A stretch of 6,377 nucleotides of DNA from an uncultured Fibrobacter sp. (GTDB lineage: Bacteria > Fibrobacterota > Fibrobacteria > Fibrobacterales > Fibrobacteraceae). Below the pieces are notes generated by a model, which searched no databases, was not told the DNA's origin, and was given only the letters and a program-made list of their open reading frames with translations. Numbering within the stretch: the first letter of the stretch is position 1; each line of letters opens with the position of its first letter. Positions 4,153 to 6,377 of this stretch are shown one piece after another. Position numbers and translations under genes: made by a program. The DNA lies in the NCBI GenBank assembly GCA_937891805.1, contig CALATK010000100.1:1-6377 (forward strand), given 5' to 3'.

Positions 4153-5539
4153 TTCCCACCACCTTTTCAAAAGAGCCCGCCGAAATCCTGACATAGGCCG
4201 CACCCACCCCCGTATAATCCTGCACCGGCACATTCCACCAGGCGTTGGACATGGCAGGAGCTTTCTGTTTCCAGACCACCTGACCCGCGCTGTCCAGCAG
4301 GTTCAACATTACCTCCCGGTCGCTTTCCACCTTTACCCGCAAAGGGTCTCCCCGCTTTCGCAAGACCCTTGACGATAGTTTGTACACAACCGGTTCTTCG
4401 CCATATTTTTCAGAATGCCTACCCTGAAATCCTGGCGTATTTTCAGCCACTCCAGTCCTGGGATTAAATCCCGACGGACAGTTCACCGTGAACTTGTCCC
4501 ACCCAACGCTATCCAAAACGGCATCGCCATAGCAAAGCGAAAAGGAGCCCGCCGTATTGTTCAAATAGCCGATGGAAGCCTGCACCATTTTCACGTCCTT
4601 ATACACTATCTGTTCCCGCAGGGCTGCCGTATCCCTGGACACGAGAACGCTTTCGTAAGGCCCGATGGAATCTGCGCCGGAACCCCAGAAGTTCCCGCGG
4701 CTGCAGTGCCTGATTTTGGACAAGGGAAGTGCCACCTGGGAGGCGTTATAGACTTCAATCCATTCGGGCATGGGTTCTTCTGGGCAATGGTGCACTTCGG
4801 TGACCATCAAGGGAGAATTACCCACCTGAACCACCAGCGTATCCACGCTGTTGTTTACGGAAATTTCATCGTCGGGAACCTGCAAATGCAACAGAAAAGG
4901 ATTCTTGACCGGAATGGCGAAAGAGAAGAATTCATTTACATGCAGCGAATCGATCTTGCCCGAACTCGGACGATACAAGTCCAGATATTCATAATGCAGC
5001 CAAGTGTTTTTGCAGCCCGAAACCCTGCCGGACACCCACCAATGGTCTTCCCTGAATTCGTACTCCACACGGGATATCCCGCAGTCGTCCAGGTCCAGTT
5101 CGTAAAGCGGATTTCCGTACCCGGGCGTAGGCTCGTCCAGGACCCACTGGTCTCCGTAGCCCTTGCGTTGGAACGACTTGCCGGCCTTCGGCTTGTCGAG
5201 ATGGATTGAGTCTGTACAGGTTTTCGCCTGCAATTTCCAGACGGACTCCCGGGAATTGGGCAGGCTGTAACTGCCCAGGTCGCCACAGGCAATTCCCTCC
5301 TTGTCCGGACACAAGGCGTTCCCGTGAGAAAGGACAAAACGGCTACCCTCCGGATAAGGAAAACCAAGCGCCGCCTTTCCGTCCAGGGAAACAAAAAGGG
5401 ACTCCGCGAAGAAAGAGGAATCCATGCGGATTTCCACGAACTCCCCCTGCTGGTCCGGCACCTCTGTCGGGTCAGGAAATATTTCCACAAACTGGGGGCA
5501 AGCCACCGCCAGGGTGGAAAAAAACAAGATGTATTTCAA
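4136..5539 (-). CDS. Secreted double lamin-tail domain surface protein
   Basis: The 467-residue protein starts with a signal peptide (MKYILFFSTLAVA, cleavage near residue 13-14). A first lamin-tail-like domain (about 15-146) shows FVEIFPDPTE, GEFVEIRMD and the DEPTPGYGNPLY ending typical of the family. A beta-rich spacer (about 150-240, VNNSVDTLVVQV) resembles CARDB/Ig-like modules. A second, clearer lamin-tail domain (about 243-372) has MVTEVHHCPEEPMPEWIEVYN, an IGPYESVLVS strand and the VAENTPGFQ ending. Residues 386-467 look like a FlgD-Ig/type IX sorting domain (LNLLDSAGQVVWK, GVGAAYVRISAG, KVVGIVV). Export through the outer membrane and surface attachment is therefore the inferred role. 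Ten cysteines (14, 77, 85, 108, 153, 176, 252, 279, 336, 354) suggest disulfides. The start is TTG: an in-frame TAG lies four codons upstream, no ATG or GTG lies between, and AGGGG at 5546-5550 is six bases before it. Its 3' end overlaps the barrel gene. Confidence 0.85.
   Translation of the reverse strand: MKYILFFSTLAVACPQFVEIFPDPTEVPDQQGEFVEIRMDSSFFAESLFVSLDGKAALGFPYPEGSRFVLSHGNALCPDKEGIACGDLGSYSLPNSRESVWKLQAKTCTDSIHLDKPKAGKSFQRKGYGDQWVLDEPTPGYGNPLYELDLDDCGISRVEYEFREDHWWVSGRVSGCKNTWLHYEYLDLYRPSSGKIDSLHVNEFFSFAIPVKNPFLLHLQVPDDEISVNNSVDTLVVQVGNSPLMVTEVHHCPEEPMPEWIEVYNASQVALPLSKIRHCSRGNFWGSGADSIGPYESVLVSRDTAALREQIVYKDVKMVQASIGYLNNTAGSFSLCYGDAVLDSVGWDKFTVNCPSGFNPRTGVAENTPGFQGRHSEKYGEEPVVYKLSSRVLRKRGDPLRVKVESDREVMLNLLDSAGQVVWKQKAPAMSNAWWNVPVQDYTGVGAAYVRISAGSFEKVVGIVVRP
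4159..4165 (-). promoter_or_regulatory. Ribosome-binding site deciding a TTG start
   Basis: The minus strand reads AAGGTGG followed after six bases by TTG (4152-4150). It is the best Shine-Dalgarno match near the start of the barrel gene and lies within the last codons of the lamin-tail gene. It favours the TTG over the in-frame ATG codons at 4194 and 4233. Confidence 0.55.
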
Positions 5540-5542
5540 GAT

Positions 5543-5558
5543 AAACCCCTAGGGGTTT
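5543..5558. promoter_or_regulatory. Perfect 16-bp palindrome covering a ribosome-binding site
   Basis: AAACCCCTAGGGGTTT is fully self-complementary. In minus-strand RNA it can fold as AAACCC-CUAG-GGGUUU. Its right arm contains AGGGG (5546-5550), the ribosome-binding site six bases before the TTG start at 5539. The stem would therefore hide the site. It could instead be the operator of a dimeric regulator, or a weak terminator of the M23 gene, although only three T residues follow the stem on the minus strand. Confidence 0.55.
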
Positions 5559-5570
5559 TCCCTTACTGCT

Positions 5571-5582
5571 ACCCCGAAGGGT
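5571..5582 (-). other. Short UUCG-tetraloop hairpin between M23 and lamin-tail genes
   Basis: On the minus strand ACCC-TTCG-GGGT forms a 4-bp stem capped by the very stable C(UUCG)G loop, 28 bases after the M23 stop codon. No T-run follows. It may slow or protect RNA at the end of the peptidase gene. With the palindrome 12 bases further on, it makes this 70-base gap highly structured. Confidence 0.4.
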
Positions 5583-5609
5583 GCCACCTTGCGGAACAGG
5601 TCAGGGGGC

Positions 5610-6377
5610 TCAATCCACGGCGTAGTCGCCTGGGAGCATATAGGCAAGAGGATTCACCGGGTTGTTGTTCACCCAGACTTCGTAATGAAGATGGGGGCCA
5701 ACGGAACGTCCTGTGTTTCCCATATAACCGATAATCTGGTAACGGCGGACAAACTGCCCAGGATTGACCAGGGACATCTGCATGTGGCCGTAGCGGGTCA
5801 CAATCCCGTTGCCATGATTGATGGTCACGAAGTTTCCAAAAGTAGAGCTCATCTGGGCCACATCCACCACACCGTCGGCAGAAGCATAGATGGGAGTCCA
5901 GCGGTCATTGGCGATATCCACGCCATAATGCATCTTGCCCACCTCGCCTGTAACCGGGTGGATACGCGGGCCAAAAGAAGAAGCGTAACGGCCCTGGGTA
6001 GGCGAAATGGAAGGCACAAAACGCCAAGCGGACTGTTTCTGCTTGATAAAATCGGTCAGGTTGTAGAACGCACCGCTGTTGTTGTCCAGCTTACCCTGCA
6101 GGCGGTTCGCCTCGTCCCTCAGGTTCGCCATCTTTTCGAACACGGGGGACGTTTCCATGAGCAACTTGGACTTGGGCTCTACGGAGCCGCCTGTACCCAG
6201 GCTGCGCCCCTCTTCGTCGGGCCGGGGCAGGCCATACTTGGAATGAAGCCGCTGTTCGTCACCAAGGAAATCCGCCGACGTGCGGTTCAGGTAATCTACC
6301 GTCCCCTGAATCTGGGAGAGGTCGCGGTCCAGTTCGGCACGGTCTTCTAGAACGTGGTTCAGCAGACCATGATAGAC
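5610..6377 (-). CDS. M23 (LytM-type) peptidoglycan endopeptidase, N-terminus outside window
   Basis: The C-terminal 255 residues are visible; the frame is open to the right edge of the window, so the gene is partial. Residues 1-120 of the visible part form an amphipathic, coiled-coil-rich region (for example NHVLEDRAELDRDL and MANLRDEANRLQGKL) with a G/S/P-rich break, as in EnvC/MepM-type proteins. The M23 domain fills the rest: GRYASSFGPRIHP, H150-x3-D154 in MHYGVDIA, YGHMQ, GYMGNTGRSVGPHLHYEV with H229-x-H231, and a terminal NPVNPLAYM. All zinc ligands (H150, D154, H231) and H229 are present, so it should cut peptide cross-links in the periplasm, or activate amidases if divergent. An internal TTG at 6164 would start a shorter protein but would remove the coiled coil and is not credible. 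No signal peptide or membrane segment is visible because the 5' end is missing. Confidence 0.92.
   Translation of the reverse strand, partial: VYHGLLNHVLEDRAELDRDLSQIQGTVDYLNRTSADFLGDEQRLHSKYGLPRPDEEGRSLGTGGSVEPKSKLLMETSPVFEKMANLRDEANRLQGKLDNNSGAFYNLTDFIKQKQSAWRFVPSISPTQGRYASSFGPRIHPVTGEVGKMHYGVDIANDRWTPIYASADGVVDVAQMSSTFGNFVTINHGNGIVTRYGHMQMSLVNPGQFVRRYQIIGYMGNTGRSVGPHLHYEVWVNNNPVNPLAYMLPGDYAVD

Noticed and set aside
4415..5209. Plus-strand open frame of 264 codons antisense to the lamin-tail gene
   Set aside because: It lies entirely within a recognisable lamin-tail protein on the other strand and has no recognisable domain.
4936..5490. Second minus-strand frame of 184 codons inside the lamin-tail gene
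   Set aside because: It is an alternate frame rich in R, S, P and W with no domain, fully contained in the real gene.
4136..5539. Lamin-tail protein as a lipoprotein at C14
   Set aside because: The sequence LAVAC is a poor lipobox (Ala at -3), and the C-terminal sorting-like domain fits signal peptidase I cleavage and outer-membrane export better.
5589..6350. Plus-strand open frame of 253 codons antisense to the M23 peptidase
   Set aside because: The minus strand encodes an intact HxxxD/HxH peptidase domain through this whole stretch. The long antisense frame is a by-product of its codon use.

Overview
The window is a stretch of bacterial chromosome with six protein genes, all on the minus strand, so the genes read from right to left. 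By sampled hand counts the gene-bearing part is near 50% GC, while the first 120 bases are only about 27% GC. The surface proteins point to the Fibrobacterota/FCB group, with a Fibrobacter-like organism the best guess: a double lamin-tail protein with a FlgD/type IX-sorting-like C-terminal domain, followed by a probable outer-membrane beta-barrel. The -10 boxes of the form TATATT and frequent TTG starts are compatible with this. The lineage is an inference, because no rRNA or other marker gene is present.

In transcription order the window begins with the C-terminal 255 residues of an M23 (LytM-type) cell-wall endopeptidase cut by the right edge (6377-5610). After 70 bases holding a UUCG hairpin and a perfect 16-bp palindrome comes a secreted double lamin-tail protein with a TTG start (5539-4136). 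It overlaps a predicted outer-membrane beta-barrel gene (about 4152-3379), which overlaps a membrane-anchored protein with three PAS-like domains and no output domain (3410-2148). One base later starts a lipoprotein with an intact rhodanese domain (2146-1679). These four tightly packed genes look like one transcription unit concerned with the cell envelope: surface display, an outer-membrane partner, a membrane sensor and a thiol/sulfur-handling lipoprotein. None of the links between them is proven by sequence alone.

A 194-base gene-free stretch (1485-1678) holds three tandem hairpins flanked by two different pairs of 11-bp direct repeats, both with a 14-bp period. It looks like an intergenic repeat cluster. 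Beyond it is ribD (1484-267), the bifunctional riboflavin deaminase/reductase, carrying an unusual Cys-rich insertion between its domains and altered reductase motifs. A weak stem plus U8 tract overlaps its stop codon.

The left edge (1-266) is AT-rich and has no intact gene. It holds a possible minus-strand promoter, a hairpin, and two short convergent reading-frame tails whose stop codons overlap, probably the debris of horizontally acquired genes.

No CRISPR array, tRNA, rRNA, transposase or clear defence system is visible. The most notable items are the overlapping surface-protein/PAS/rhodanese cassette, the ribosome-binding site buried in a palindrome, and the divergent RibD.
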